Of a DNA stretch of 64,000 bases, positions 7,706-15,820 are shown one piece after another. A program made the translations under genes and the position numbers. Below the pieces are notes generated by a model that saw only the letters and a program-made list of their open reading frames with translations, searched no databases and was not told the DNA's origin. The stretch is from Lewinellaceae bacterium. GTDB taxonomy: Bacteria; Bacteroidota; Bacteroidia; Chitinophagales; Saprospiraceae. Within the stretch, counting starts at the first letter, position 1. Every line of letters starts with the position of its first letter. The stretch is from assembly GCA_020636095.1 (NCBI GenBank), contig JACJYN010000006.1, forward strand, positions 1 to 64,000. The letters are read 5' to 3'.

Positions 7706-9010
7706 ATGAATAAAATAAATTTATTGCCGTTTTTGAAAAATGCAGAACCAGCCGTTTCTGAAGTGGTGCGAAAGGCTTTAAGGGAAGGGCTGGCCTCAGC
7801 CCAAAGTCCTGCCGCAGTATTTTTCAACCTGCGTGCATACCAGCAAAAGCTTGTTGAATTATCAGAAGCCTTTCCGTATCCGGCCCTGAATGCTCTCGCT
7901 GTGAAAACCAACCCCCTCGTCAAAATGCTCAAGATGGCGGCTGATAAGGGTTTTGGTGCAGAATGTGCCTCCGCTGGCGAACTGGCCATTGCCAAAAAAG
8001 CAGGGTTCCCCGCCGGACGCATTGTATTTGATTCTCCCGTCAAGACAGAGCAGGAGATCAGGTATGCCCTGGACGAAAAAATTCATATTAATGCAGACAA
8101 TGCCCAGGAACTGGCGTTGATTTGCCGGTTGATGAAAAACGAGCTTTCCTGCAGGAAAGGTTCTATCGGACTAAGGATAAACCCCGGCCTTCCCCTGAAC
8201 GAATACAACAGATACTTTTCAGCCGAAGAAAGAAACAATATTACGGGAATGAGATCTTCCAAGTTCGGCGTGCTCCTCGGCCAGGCGAAAGCCCTTTTGA
8301 TTCAAAATGATGAATTTTCGAAAATATTAACCGGATTACACGTACACATCGGCTCTCAGAAAAGCCCCGTCGAAATGCTCATCAGAGGCATTAAAAATGC
8401 CGTTGGCCTTGCTGAATATTTAAACCGGAACCACAATTACCAAATCCGCACTTTTGATATTGGAGGAGGTTTGCCTGTGAAATATAGGGATACGGATAGA
8501 ACGATAAGCTTTGGGGCGTTTTCAAACCTATTGTATTCAGAAGTTCCGCTATTGCGTAATTACAGCGTGATTACGGAATTCGGGAGGGCTGTTTTTGCGA
8601 ACTCAGGATGGGCGGCAAGTAAAGTAGAGTACACGAAAACAGTAAAAAATGAGCACAATAATGAGATAAAGCTTGCCTTGACGCATATCGGTAAAAATAT
8701 GATCTCCCGTTATCACGAGCTTTTGATTTTAGATTCTGCCGGGGGGCTGAAAACCGGGGCACCCATCCCCCAAACCATAGGCGGCCCCCTATGCTTTTCC
8801 GGTGACCTGATCGGTATAAACCGCACGCTGCCCCTCATTCAACCTGGCGATTGGGTTATCATAAAAGATGTGGGTGCCTATACATTCAGCGAATGGTCTT
8901 TTAACGCCAACCGAAGATTTTCTCCAATATATGGATACAACGAGGAAAATAATTTTTCGATTCTTCGCGAAGGGCAAACTGCCGAAGAAGTGGCGTCCTT
9001 CTGGGAATAA
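7706..9010 (+). CDS. PLP-dependent amino acid decarboxylase, diaminopimelate/ornithine decarboxylase (fold III) family
   Basis: A 434-residue alanine-racemase-fold decarboxylase. Key elements: the PLP Lys in ALAVKTNPLVKML, the FGAECASAGELAIAKKAG stretch, HVHIGSQ, the phosphate-binding FDIGGGLPVKY, TEFGRAVFANSG (the EPGR-like motif with Pro replaced by Phe), and the catalytic-Cys segment GPLCFSGD, with the closing DVGAYTFS motif. Length matches LysA and its relatives. Because it sits in a cluster with a carbamoyltransferase, an ATP-grasp ligase and a cysteine-synthase-like enzyme, it is more likely to decarboxylate a pathway intermediate (compare the decarboxylases of some siderophore clusters) than to serve lysine synthesis. 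Substrate specificity cannot be read from the sequence. Confidence 0.88.
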   Translation: MNKINLLPFLKNAEPAVSEVVRKALREGLASAQSPAAVFFNLRAYQQKLVELSEAFPYPALNALAVKTNPLVKMLKMAADKGFGAECASAGELAIAKKAGFPAGRIVFDSPVKTEQEIRYALDEKIHINADNAQELALICRLMKNELSCRKGSIGLRINPGLPLNEYNRYFSAEERNNITGMRSSKFGVLLGQAKALLIQNDEFSKILTGLHVHIGSQKSPVEMLIRGIKNAVGLAEYLNRNHNYQIRTFDIGGGLPVKYRDTDRTISFGAFSNLLYSEVPLLRNYSVITEFGRAVFANSGWAASKVEYTKTVKNEHNNEIKLALTHIGKNMISRYHELLILDSAGGLKTGAPIPQTIGGPLCFSGDLIGINRTLPLIQPGDWVIIKDVGAYTFSEWSFNANRRFSPIYGYNEENNFSILREGQTAEEVASFWE

Positions 9011-9058
9011 CAGAACATAAAAGATAGCGCCGAAAAAAAAACTTAATTAAAAACGTAA

Positions 9059-9151
9059 CTATTCAGCATCATCGGATACAGCGGCAGAAAATGCCCTGTT
9101 TTGCCCCAGCCCTGAAGGCAGAAAATGTGGCTGCCCATTGATGCTGAATAG
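9059..9151. promoter_or_regulatory. Intergenic inverted repeat with 13-bp arms
   Basis: CTATTCAGCATCA at 9059-9071 and its exact reverse complement at 9139-9151 enclose about 67 bp that carry GGCAGAAAATG twice and a smaller GGCAG/CTGCC hairpin. The element fills most of the 161-bp gap before the unknown gene at 9172, and an A-rich run precedes it. It could be an attenuator, a processing site or a miniature-element remnant. Confidence 0.5.
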
Positions 9152-9171
9152 GTACTTAAAAACAATACTCT

Positions 9172-10287
9172 ATGAATAACCTGATACAAGAAACATTGTC
9201 AGCATTTCAAAAACGAGATCAGCTGAATAGTAATGATGGATTTAATAAAGAAAAAGACATTTTTAATGAGATTCTGCTGGAAAGTATAAGCAGAAACCTG
9301 GATGCACCGGAATACGCCTTATATCAAAAATGTCGGGAAACGATCAACCGCGGACTGGAACAGGGCCGGGCCGGAGCACTGAAAGCGGGATTAGAACAAT
9401 TCAGGAAAATTGAGGCTATCCTATGTTCGCCTACAGTTTCCTATCCCTGCAAACTGCTCATCGCCGCCTTTTATAGTTCCGGCCTGGCTTATCTGAGGTT
9501 AAAGGAATACCGGGCGGGAGAAGCGGAAGCCTTGAGCCTGCAGGCCCTGGCCATAGATAATTACCTTATTCAGGAACACGGATATCACATTTTGGAAATG
9601 CATCGGGTGCAGCAAGTCGTCAATCTGGCCCGAATCCAAATGGCCACCGGGTTAAAGGAAGAGGCTTTTCGGCTGTTATTTGCCTTGATCCGGTGTTTTG
9701 AAAACCAGCCGGAATTTCCAGCTCCCTATCGTTTCAGCACGTTGGGGTTCCTCAAGGAACAGTATGCTGAGGCACCTGCTATTCCAGCCGCAGTAGGACT
9801 GGACAAGTCCTTTTTTCAAATGGGCAGAGTGAATGAAACTCCTGTTACCAGGTTTGGGAACATGCCGGGTGGGGGTGGTCAAAGCCCCCTTGAGTGCCGC
9901 TTCCTGCTCGACTTTTCAGCCTTGCCTTTTGAAGTGATCCAAAGTATGCTCGATCAAATTATTGTCGAGTTTATTCGGTTTACCAAAGGATTAGAGGAAT
10001 ACAGGGTAACGGATATTTTATATGCCAATGGCCTTCGTTCTGTCGGCGATTTAACCCATTTAAAAATTTACGAATCGGCCTATTTATTTTTGGCGATAAA
10101 AATTCATGCCGCCAATGATGAGCAGGAGGCTTTCTTAAATGCATTAAAATCTTTCTGTGAAGTCGCCTCATCTCAACCCATCTGGAATGCTATTGTTTCG
10201 GATTTTTATGGTTTTTGCATGTCTTCCCGTGAAGTAGAAAGAGGTACCAAAGAACAGGTGCGAAAAATAGCCGGTGCGGTTGCTTAA
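9172..10287 (+). CDS. Predicted all-helical protein of unknown function in the biosynthetic cluster
   Basis: A 371-residue soluble protein, no signal peptide, no transmembrane segment, and no family I recognise. Composition and periodicity look alpha-helical, with TPR-like stretches around residues 85-180 (LLIAAFYSSGLAYLRLKEYR; ARIQMATGLKEEAFRLLFAL). A Gly-rich loop (GNMPGGGG) near residue 230 separates two helical halves. It lies between the decarboxylase and the cysteine-synthase-like gene on the same strand, 43 bp ahead of the latter, so a role in the same pathway is likely. It might be a scaffold, regulator or new enzyme type; nothing in the sequence decides this. Confidence 0.6.
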   Translation: MNNLIQETLSAFQKRDQLNSNDGFNKEKDIFNEILLESISRNLDAPEYALYQKCRETINRGLEQGRAGALKAGLEQFRKIEAILCSPTVSYPCKLLIAAFYSSGLAYLRLKEYRAGEAEALSLQALAIDNYLIQEHGYHILEMHRVQQVVNLARIQMATGLKEEAFRLLFALIRCFENQPEFPAPYRFSTLGFLKEQYAEAPAIPAAVGLDKSFFQMGRVNETPVTRFGNMPGGGGQSPLECRFLLDFSALPFEVIQSMLDQIIVEFIRFTKGLEEYRVTDILYANGLRSVGDLTHLKIYESAYLFLAIKIHAANDEQEAFLNALKSFCEVASSQPIWNAIVSDFYGFCMSSREVERGTKEQVRKIAGAVA

Positions 10288-10329
10288 GCGCTCTAAAGTT
10301 ATTGACAATATCATATAAAAATTATCATC

Positions 10330-11352
10330 ATGGCAACACCGATCTCATATAAGCATGATCTGGTATCTGAAAATCAAACGCATTTAAGATATCAAGACAA
10401 CATCCTCCACACCATTGGGAATACTCCTCTGATCAGGATGAACCGGATGAACGAAGGCATGCTTCCCCTGATGCTGGGAAAGATGGAATTCCTCAACCCC
10501 GGCGGCAGCAGCAAAGACCGGATCGGCATTGCCATGATCGAAGCGGCCGAACGGCTAGGCCTGCTAAAACCCGGTGGGACGATCATTGAGCCCACTTCCG
10601 GCAATACCGGCATCGGCCTGGTCCAGGCGGCAGTAGTGAAGGGGTATAAGGTTATTTTCACCATGAACGCCAAGGTCTGTCAGGAGAAACGGAACATCCT
10701 CAGAGGCTACGGCGCGGAAATTGTTATCTGCCCCTGCGGCGTTGCCCCCGAAGACCCTCGAAGTTACTACAAAGTGGCGGAGCGCCTGGTGGAAGAAACG
10801 CCCAATGCCTTCAGCCCGAACCAGTATGCCAATCCCAATAACCCGCTGGCGCATTACCACACCACCGGGCCCGAGATCTGGCGGGACACCGCCGGGCAGA
10901 TCACTCATTTCATAGCCGGTATGGGCACCGGTGGCACCATTACAGGGGTGGCCCGGTATCTGAAAGAACACAACCCGGACATCCGGATCATCGGCGTGGA
11001 TGCTCAGGGCTCCCTCTACCGCCACTTCTACGATGGTACACAAGGCAAAGCGCAAGGCTACAAGATCGAAGGCATTGGCCAGGATTTTTTACCCGATTCG
11101 ATTGACCTGGAACTGATTGATGGAGTGATCACGGTATCCGATAAGGAAGCGTATAGCATGGCGCGGGAAGCGGCAAGGAAAGAGGCCTGGATGGTGGGGT
11201 CTTCTGCCGGTGCGGTGATCGCCGGTGCGTTGAAAGTTGCCCGGAAACTGGACAAAGATGCGGTTGTCGTCCTGCTGTTGCCCGATTCGGGTAAAAATTA
11301 CCTCAGTACGGTTTTTAACGACGAATGGATAGGGGAGAATGGGTTGTCCTGA
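10330..11352 (+). CDS. Cysteine synthase / cystathionine beta-synthase family PLP enzyme
   Basis: A 340-residue fold-type II PLP enzyme of the CysK/CBS group, which performs beta-replacement on O-acetyl-, O-phospho-serine or serine. Visible are GNTPLIRMNRM, the PLP Lys in GGSSKDRIGIAMIE, the substrate loop PTSGNTGIGL, the phosphate cup GTGGTITG, the KIEGIGQDF segment and the C-terminal VGSSAGAVIAGAL and LLLPDSGKNYLS. There is no CBS-domain tail. In siderophore and related clusters such enzymes (for example SbnA) make diaminopropionate precursors together with a partner enzyme. That parallel is an inference here, since plain cysteine synthase activity is equally compatible with the sequence. 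It is the last gene of the co-directional cluster and is followed by a hairpin at 11386. Confidence 0.88.
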   Translation: MATPISYKHDLVSENQTHLRYQDNILHTIGNTPLIRMNRMNEGMLPLMLGKMEFLNPGGSSKDRIGIAMIEAAERLGLLKPGGTIIEPTSGNTGIGLVQAAVVKGYKVIFTMNAKVCQEKRNILRGYGAEIVICPCGVAPEDPRSYYKVAERLVEETPNAFSPNQYANPNNPLAHYHTTGPEIWRDTAGQITHFIAGMGTGGTITGVARYLKEHNPDIRIIGVDAQGSLYRHFYDGTQGKAQGYKIEGIGQDFLPDSIDLELIDGVITVSDKEAYSMAREAARKEAWMVGSSAGAVIAGALKVARKLDKDAVVVLLLPDSGKNYLSTVFNDEWIGENGLS

Positions 11353-11385
11353 AATGAGTGAGATGCTTTAGAGCATATTCTTGAA

Positions 11386-11439
11386 GGGCAGGCGTCCAAA
11401 ACAAAAGTATAATTAAGGAGGAATCAAGGATGCCTGCCC
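11386..11439 (+). terminator. Hairpin after the biosynthetic cluster
   Basis: GGGCAGGCGTCC at 11386-11397 pairs with GGATGCCTGCCC at 11428-11439 with a single G-T wobble, followed by GTTTTAAT. The 30-nt loop is long for an intrinsic terminator, but the position at the cluster's end supports that role. Confidence 0.45.
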
Positions 11440-11456
11440 GTTTTAATATTACAAGC

Positions 11457-11802
11457 CTATGCCCCCACCACATGGATCGTCCTCCCGCCCTCTGCTTCCG
11501 TCTTCCAATATATCCTTTCCTCCCAGTTGGCCTCCTCTCTCCGGTCAAATACCACCAGCCAGCCCACCTTTTCCCCCATCTGATCCATATACCCGGCGAG
11601 TTGCTCCAGTCCTTCGGGGACGGTCTTGGGGCCGTAGTGCAGCTTGATCTCGATGGGGTATTTGTTGGGGCCGTAGCGTACGCACAGGCCCATCCGGTTC
11701 CGGTTGGCGTACTCCCGCAGGATGTCGCCCCCGGCGTTGCTGACGCGTTGTAAAAATGCCTGGAGTATGAGGTGGGAAGGCGCTTTCGGAGGTTTGAGGG
11801 GG
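11457..11802 (-). pseudogene. C-terminal remnant of an AAA-ATPase/PD-(D/E)XK nuclease-type protein
   Basis: The minus-strand frame is open from an upstream stop at about 11803-11805 to the stop at 11457. It encodes a fragment reading HLILQAFLQRVSNAGGDILR, then NRMGLCVRYG, then YPIEIKLHYG, and ending VGWLVVFDRREEANWEERIY. This is the typical C-terminal end of bacterial AAA-ATPase-like proteins that carry a degenerate PD-(D/E)XK domain (ExK in IEIKL). The ATPase part is missing: the frame stops next to the 3' end of the intact but different ATPase gene at 11806. I read it as a decayed gene end, possibly left by a rearrangement. Confidence 0.6.
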
Positions 11803-11805
11803 AGG

Positions 11806-13242
11806 TTAAACTACCTCGAACAGATCATTCAGGGTTAAAACATGATCGACCAACCCTATACTATGTTCATTAGGCGTCAAGCCAAAAGTTGTGATCAAAC
11901 TCAGGAACAATTGTTTTGGAGTTTGGGTACGCTCTTTAAAGGCGGCCATTTTTTCCCGCAGGCTTTGGGCATAGGCTTTTGTCAAAATAAATGAGGCGCC
12001 ATAAAATTTGATCTCAAATATATTGATCACATGGTCATTCCTGTCGATCAGCAGGTCAATTTGGGCGCCTCTTTGGGATGGAGTACCCTTTTTATAAAAC
12101 GAAGCGGCTTCTGAATAAACACCACCGATGCTCAGCGCTTTTTTGACCTGAGGAATATGCTTTAAACAAATGCTCTCAAAAGCATAACCGCTCCAGCTCT
12201 TATAATTTTGCGTTTGGCTCAATTTTTGCCATATCTCTGTTCCCTGATATATCTTGTCCTCAACAAATTGCAAATAGAATAAGGAGTATTCGTCTGTCAG
12301 CCGGTATATGCGGTCCTTTTTCTTTTTGCCAAAGGAATAATACGCTGTAATAAAACCCGAATGCAGCAATTCCTCCAGTACTCTTTTGACGCCTCCTCCG
12401 TCTGAAAAGCGGGTTGCACTTATGATCTCCTTTCGGGATAAACCTTGCCGTTTCTGAGCTAAAGCCCTGATCACGGCAATATGGCGGTCTGCATTTTTAA
12501 ATAAGGCAGGGTACAGCCTGGAGAATTCTGTATTGAGCAGTCCATTTTTTGAAAAGCATATCTCATCGATATTTTGCGCAGCGCTCTTTCCCGCTTCGAC
12601 CTCTTTTAAATAATGAGGAATGCCCCCCATTGCCATATACAGTTGAGTGATCTGGTATCTGTCCAGGCGAACGTTCCTGCTTTTTAAGTAGGTTTCTGTT
12701 TCCGCCAGGCCGAACGGCTCCAAAAAAACGCGTTTGGTTACCCGGTTATAAAGCCCTCCCTTATGATTGATCACTCTCTGGATCATCCAGGAGGCCGCTG
12801 AACCACATATCACAACTACTATATTTTGTTTTACAGCCCAGCTATTCCAGAAAAAACTCAAACCGTCCAGAAAACCTGACCGGGGAGTAGCCAGCCACGG
12901 CAGCTCGTCGAAAAAGACAACACTTTTTTTTTGGCCCTGTTTTGTTTTCAGATGGGCGATCAAGCTAACGAAAGCGTCAAACCAGTTGGCCGGTTTTTCC
13001 ACAGGTTCGCCCGAAGCTTCCGACAATTGGAAGGCAAAGTTTTTCAGCTGTCGCTGCAGGGGCGTGTTTTCAATTCCGGTAATTTCAAAATCAATGTGAG
13101 GCCCGTAAACATTATTGATCAAAAATGTTTTTCCTACCCTTCTTCTTCCGATAACAGCCACCATTTCCGCTTCGGCAGAGGTTAATGCTTTTTCTAGAAT
13201 GGCCCTTTCTTTACGACGGCCGATAAACTGAATAGTTCCCAT
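11806..13242 (-). CDS. Archaeal-type AAA ATPase with DUF234-like C-terminal domain
   Basis: A 478-residue STAND-like/archaeal ATPase. The N-terminus FIGRRKERAILEKAL is followed by Walker A in VIGRRRVGKTFLI, Walker B-like SVVFFDELPWLA, VVICGSAASWMI (sensor), and a winged-helix region around residues 270-330 (QKRQGLSRKEIISATRFSDG). The C-terminal DUF234-like part (FESICLKHIPQVKKAL, AQIDLLIDRNDHVINIFEIK) has a PD-(D/E)XK nuclease pattern: D of IDLLID and ExK in FEIKF. Members are widespread, often mobile, and of unknown cellular role; a defence or mobile-element link is often suspected but not shown here. The gene is monocistronic and divergent from the S9 peptidase. Confidence 0.85.
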   Translation of the reverse strand: MGTIQFIGRRKERAILEKALTSAEAEMVAVIGRRRVGKTFLINNVYGPHIDFEITGIENTPLQRQLKNFAFQLSEASGEPVEKPANWFDAFVSLIAHLKTKQGQKKSVVFFDELPWLATPRSGFLDGLSFFWNSWAVKQNIVVVICGSAASWMIQRVINHKGGLYNRVTKRVFLEPFGLAETETYLKSRNVRLDRYQITQLYMAMGGIPHYLKEVEAGKSAAQNIDEICFSKNGLLNTEFSRLYPALFKNADRHIAVIRALAQKRQGLSRKEIISATRFSDGGGVKRVLEELLHSGFITAYYSFGKKKKDRIYRLTDEYSLFYLQFVEDKIYQGTEIWQKLSQTQNYKSWSGYAFESICLKHIPQVKKALSIGGVYSEAASFYKKGTPSQRGAQIDLLIDRNDHVINIFEIKFYGASFILTKAYAQSLREKMAAFKERTQTPKQLFLSLITTFGLTPNEHSIGLVDHVLTLNDLFEVV

Positions 13243-13255
13243 TACATGGATTATA

Positions 13256-13294
13256 TTTGGCGGAATATGTCAAATATAAGAAGATTCCGCCAAA
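13256..13294. promoter_or_regulatory. Inverted repeat in the divergent promoter region
   Basis: TTTGGCGGAAT at 13256-13266 and its exact complement ATTCCGCCAAA at 13284-13294 flank 17 bp, 14 bp upstream of the ATPase start codon. Position and symmetry fit an autoregulatory operator or a 5'-leader hairpin of the ATPase gene. Confidence 0.4.
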
Positions 13295-13412
13295 AATGGA
13301 AGGTTGTTTGAAGTTTATGGAGGTATAATATGCCCCATACCTTCCACTGTCCAGGAACAAAATGTATTCTGCCTGGAAAATTTTGAGGGTTTTATCAGTT
13401 GAATAAGATCAC

Positions 13413-13420
13413 TATCTTTG
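13413..13420 (+). promoter_or_regulatory. TATCTTTG, Bacteroidota -7 box for the S9 peptidase gene
   Basis: Exact match to the TAnnTTTG consensus, 25 bp before ATG 13445. No good -33 box is visible at the usual spacing. Because the box overlaps an alternative upstream start at 13418, it supports the start at 13445. Confidence 0.5.
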
Positions 13421-13444
13421 CAGGCGAATCTAAAACCTGTCCAC

Positions 13445-15817
13445 ATGCAAAGGCCCGCCCTGCTTTTCCTGCTCCTATCCTTTTCGCTTGCCCTTTTCGC
13501 TCAACCTTCAAAGAACTCTTCCCCCCTCTCTATCGAACAGATCATGCAGGGCGATGCCTTCGTCGGCCACCTGCCCGAAGATATCCGCTGGAGCGAGGAC
13601 GGCCGCACCGTCTACTTCAGCTGGCAACGGGGCCAGGACAGCCTCCGCAGCCCCTACAAGGTGGAGATAGCCGATGATCAAATGCTCTTGCCCCTCACCC
13701 TGGAAGAACAGAAGGCCCTGCCGGAAGACGGCGAGTACAACGCCGATCACACTCTCAAAGTGTACGAAAAGAACGGCGACCTCTTCCTGTTGGAGCTGGA
13801 TGCCGGCCAAATACAACAACTCACCAATACCGTAGGAGAGGAGGAAAGCCCCCGTTTCTCCGGCGACGGCTCCAAAGTCTTATATACCTTCGATAATAAC
13901 CTCTACGCCTGGGACAGGGCCAGCGGCGCCACCGAACAGCTAACGGACTTCCGCAAGGGCAGCAAAAAGGAAGAACCGCCCCTGCCCGAATACCAGCAGT
14001 GGCTGAAGGAGGATCAGCTCCAACTTTTCGAAGTCTTGCGGGAGAGAAAGGCAGAGGAAGAACAACGCAAAGCCCGTCGCGAAGCCCTGCAGCCGGAACG
14101 CCCTCTGGAGATTTATTACGGTAAGAAACGCCTCTCCGGCCTACAGGCCAGCCCGGATCTGCGCTTTATTAGTTTCCGGCTAACCGCCGACGCTGATGCG
14201 CAGAATACCATGGTGCCCGCCTTTGTCACCGAATCGGGGTATATCGACGAGCAACGCGCCCGCCCCAAGGTAGGCAGCCCCTGGGATTCCTACGAAATGG
14301 GCATCTACGACCGGCAGCGCGATACCTTCTACATGGTGGATGCCAAAAACCTGGAGGGCATCAAGGCCAAGCCCGCCTTCCTCTATGAATACCATACCGA
14401 TACCGTTCCCTTCAACCCGGAGTACGACAAACCCAAGCCCACCGTCATCCTGGGCCCTGTTTTCTCCGAAGGCGGGCAGGCGGCCGTGGTAATCCGCTCC
14501 CTGGACAACAAAGACCGCTGGATCGCTAACTTAAACCTCGGACAGGGAACCCTGAATCAGCTCGACTGGCAGCACGACGAGGCCTGGATCGGCGGCCCCG
14601 GCATCGTCCGCTGGGACTTCTCCACCGGAACCCTCGGCTGGCTGAACGAGGAACTGCTCTACTACCAGTCGGAAGCCACGGGCTTTTCCCACCTGTACAC
14701 CGTGGATGTGCGCACCGGCGAAAAGCGGGCGCTCACCAACGGCGCCTTCGAGGTACATGATGTCCAGCTCTCCCGCGACAAACGCTTTTTCTACCTCACC
14801 GCCAGCGCCGAAGGGCCGCACGAGATGCATTTCTACCGGCTGCCGGTTAGTGGTGGCCAGCTGGAAAAGATCACAAGCCTTCCGGGCAAGCATGAAGTGA
14901 GCCTCTCTCCGGATGAGCGCTCCCTGGCCGTCCGCTATTCCTACAGCAACCAGCCCTGGGAGCTGTACCTGTTGGAAAACAAGCCCGGCGCAAAAATGGA
15001 ACGGCTGACCGAAAGCACGACCGAGGCCTTCAACAACTATTCCTGGCGGGAGCCGGAGATCATCAACTTTAAGGCACGGGACGGCGCCAAGGTGCCCGCC
15101 CGCCTTTACCGGCCGGAGAACGTCCGCCCCGGAGGCCCGGCGGTCATCTTCGTGCACGGCGCCGGCTACCTGCAGAACGTCCATAAGTGGTGGAGCAGCT
15201 ATTACCGGGAGTATATGTTCCACAATTTTTTGGTGGACAATGGCTATACGGTGCTCGATATCGACTACCGGGGCAGCGCCGGCTACGGCCGCAACTGGCG
15301 CACCGCCATCTACCGCCACATGGGCGGCAAAGACCTGGACGACCAGGTGGACGGCGCCCAATACCTGGCCGAAGAACTGGGTGTCGATCCGGAGCGCATT
15401 GGCATCTACGGCGGCTCTTACGGCGGCTTTATTACCCTGATGGGCTTGTTCACTTCCCCCGGTACCTTTAAGGCCGGGGCTGCCCTGAGGTCGGTTACAG
15501 ACTGGGCCCACTACAACCACGGCTACACTTCAGATATCCTCAATACGCCGGTGGAAGATAGCCTGGCTTACCGGCGCAGTTCTCCTATCTACTTTGCGGA
15601 AGGCCTGCAGGACAGGCTGCTCATCCTGCACGGGATGGTGGATGACAACGTTCAGTTTCAGGACGTGGTGCGACTGGCGCAGCGGCTCATCGAGCTGGGT
15701 AAAGACAATTGGGAGTTCGCTGTCTTTCCGGTGGAAAGGCACGGATTCGTGGAACCCAGCAGCTGGGCGGATGAGTACAAGCGGATTTTTAGGCTGTTTG
15801 AGGAGGAGTTGAAGTAA
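13445..15817 (+). CDS. Secreted S9 family prolyl oligopeptidase / dipeptidyl peptidase IV-like
   Basis: A 790-residue exported serine peptidase. The start at 13445 gives a clean Sec signal peptide (MQRPALLFLLLSFSLALFAQ) and lies just behind a -7 box. The middle is a DPP IV-like beta-propeller with WD-type TolB-like repeats (GEEESPRFSGDGSKVLYTFD; KHEVSLSPDERSLAVRYSYS). An alpha/beta-hydrolase domain follows: FVHGAGYLQN, the GxSxGG nucleophile GGSYGGFITL (Ser at about residue 658), Asp in GMVDDNVQF and His in VERHGFVEP, so the triad is complete. Length matches the family. Such enzymes in Bacteroidota cleave Xaa-Pro peptides in the periplasm. It has no T9SS domain and appears to be monocistronic, followed by the hairpin array. 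Confidence 0.93.
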   Translation: MQRPALLFLLLSFSLALFAQPSKNSSPLSIEQIMQGDAFVGHLPEDIRWSEDGRTVYFSWQRGQDSLRSPYKVEIADDQMLLPLTLEEQKALPEDGEYNADHTLKVYEKNGDLFLLELDAGQIQQLTNTVGEEESPRFSGDGSKVLYTFDNNLYAWDRASGATEQLTDFRKGSKKEEPPLPEYQQWLKEDQLQLFEVLRERKAEEEQRKARREALQPERPLEIYYGKKRLSGLQASPDLRFISFRLTADADAQNTMVPAFVTESGYIDEQRARPKVGSPWDSYEMGIYDRQRDTFYMVDAKNLEGIKAKPAFLYEYHTDTVPFNPEYDKPKPTVILGPVFSEGGQAAVVIRSLDNKDRWIANLNLGQGTLNQLDWQHDEAWIGGPGIVRWDFSTGTLGWLNEELLYYQSEATGFSHLYTVDVRTGEKRALTNGAFEVHDVQLSRDKRFFYLTASAEGPHEMHFYRLPVSGGQLEKITSLPGKHEVSLSPDERSLAVRYSYSNQPWELYLLENKPGAKMERLTESTTEAFNNYSWREPEIINFKARDGAKVPARLYRPENVRPGGPAVIFVHGAGYLQNVHKWWSSYYREYMFHNFLVDNGYTVLDIDYRGSAGYGRNWRTAIYRHMGGKDLDDQVDGAQYLAEELGVDPERIGIYGGSYGGFITLMGLFTSPGTFKAGAALRSVTDWAHYNHGYTSDILNTPVEDSLAYRRSSPIYFAEGLQDRLLILHGMVDDNVQFQDVVRLAQRLIELGKDNWEFAVFPVERHGFVEPSSWADEYKRIFRLFEEELK

Positions 15818-15820
15818 CCG

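Noticed and set aside
11430..11753. 107-codon plus-strand frame
   Set aside because: It lies antisense to the nuclease-type remnant, whose minus-strand translation has recognisable motifs.
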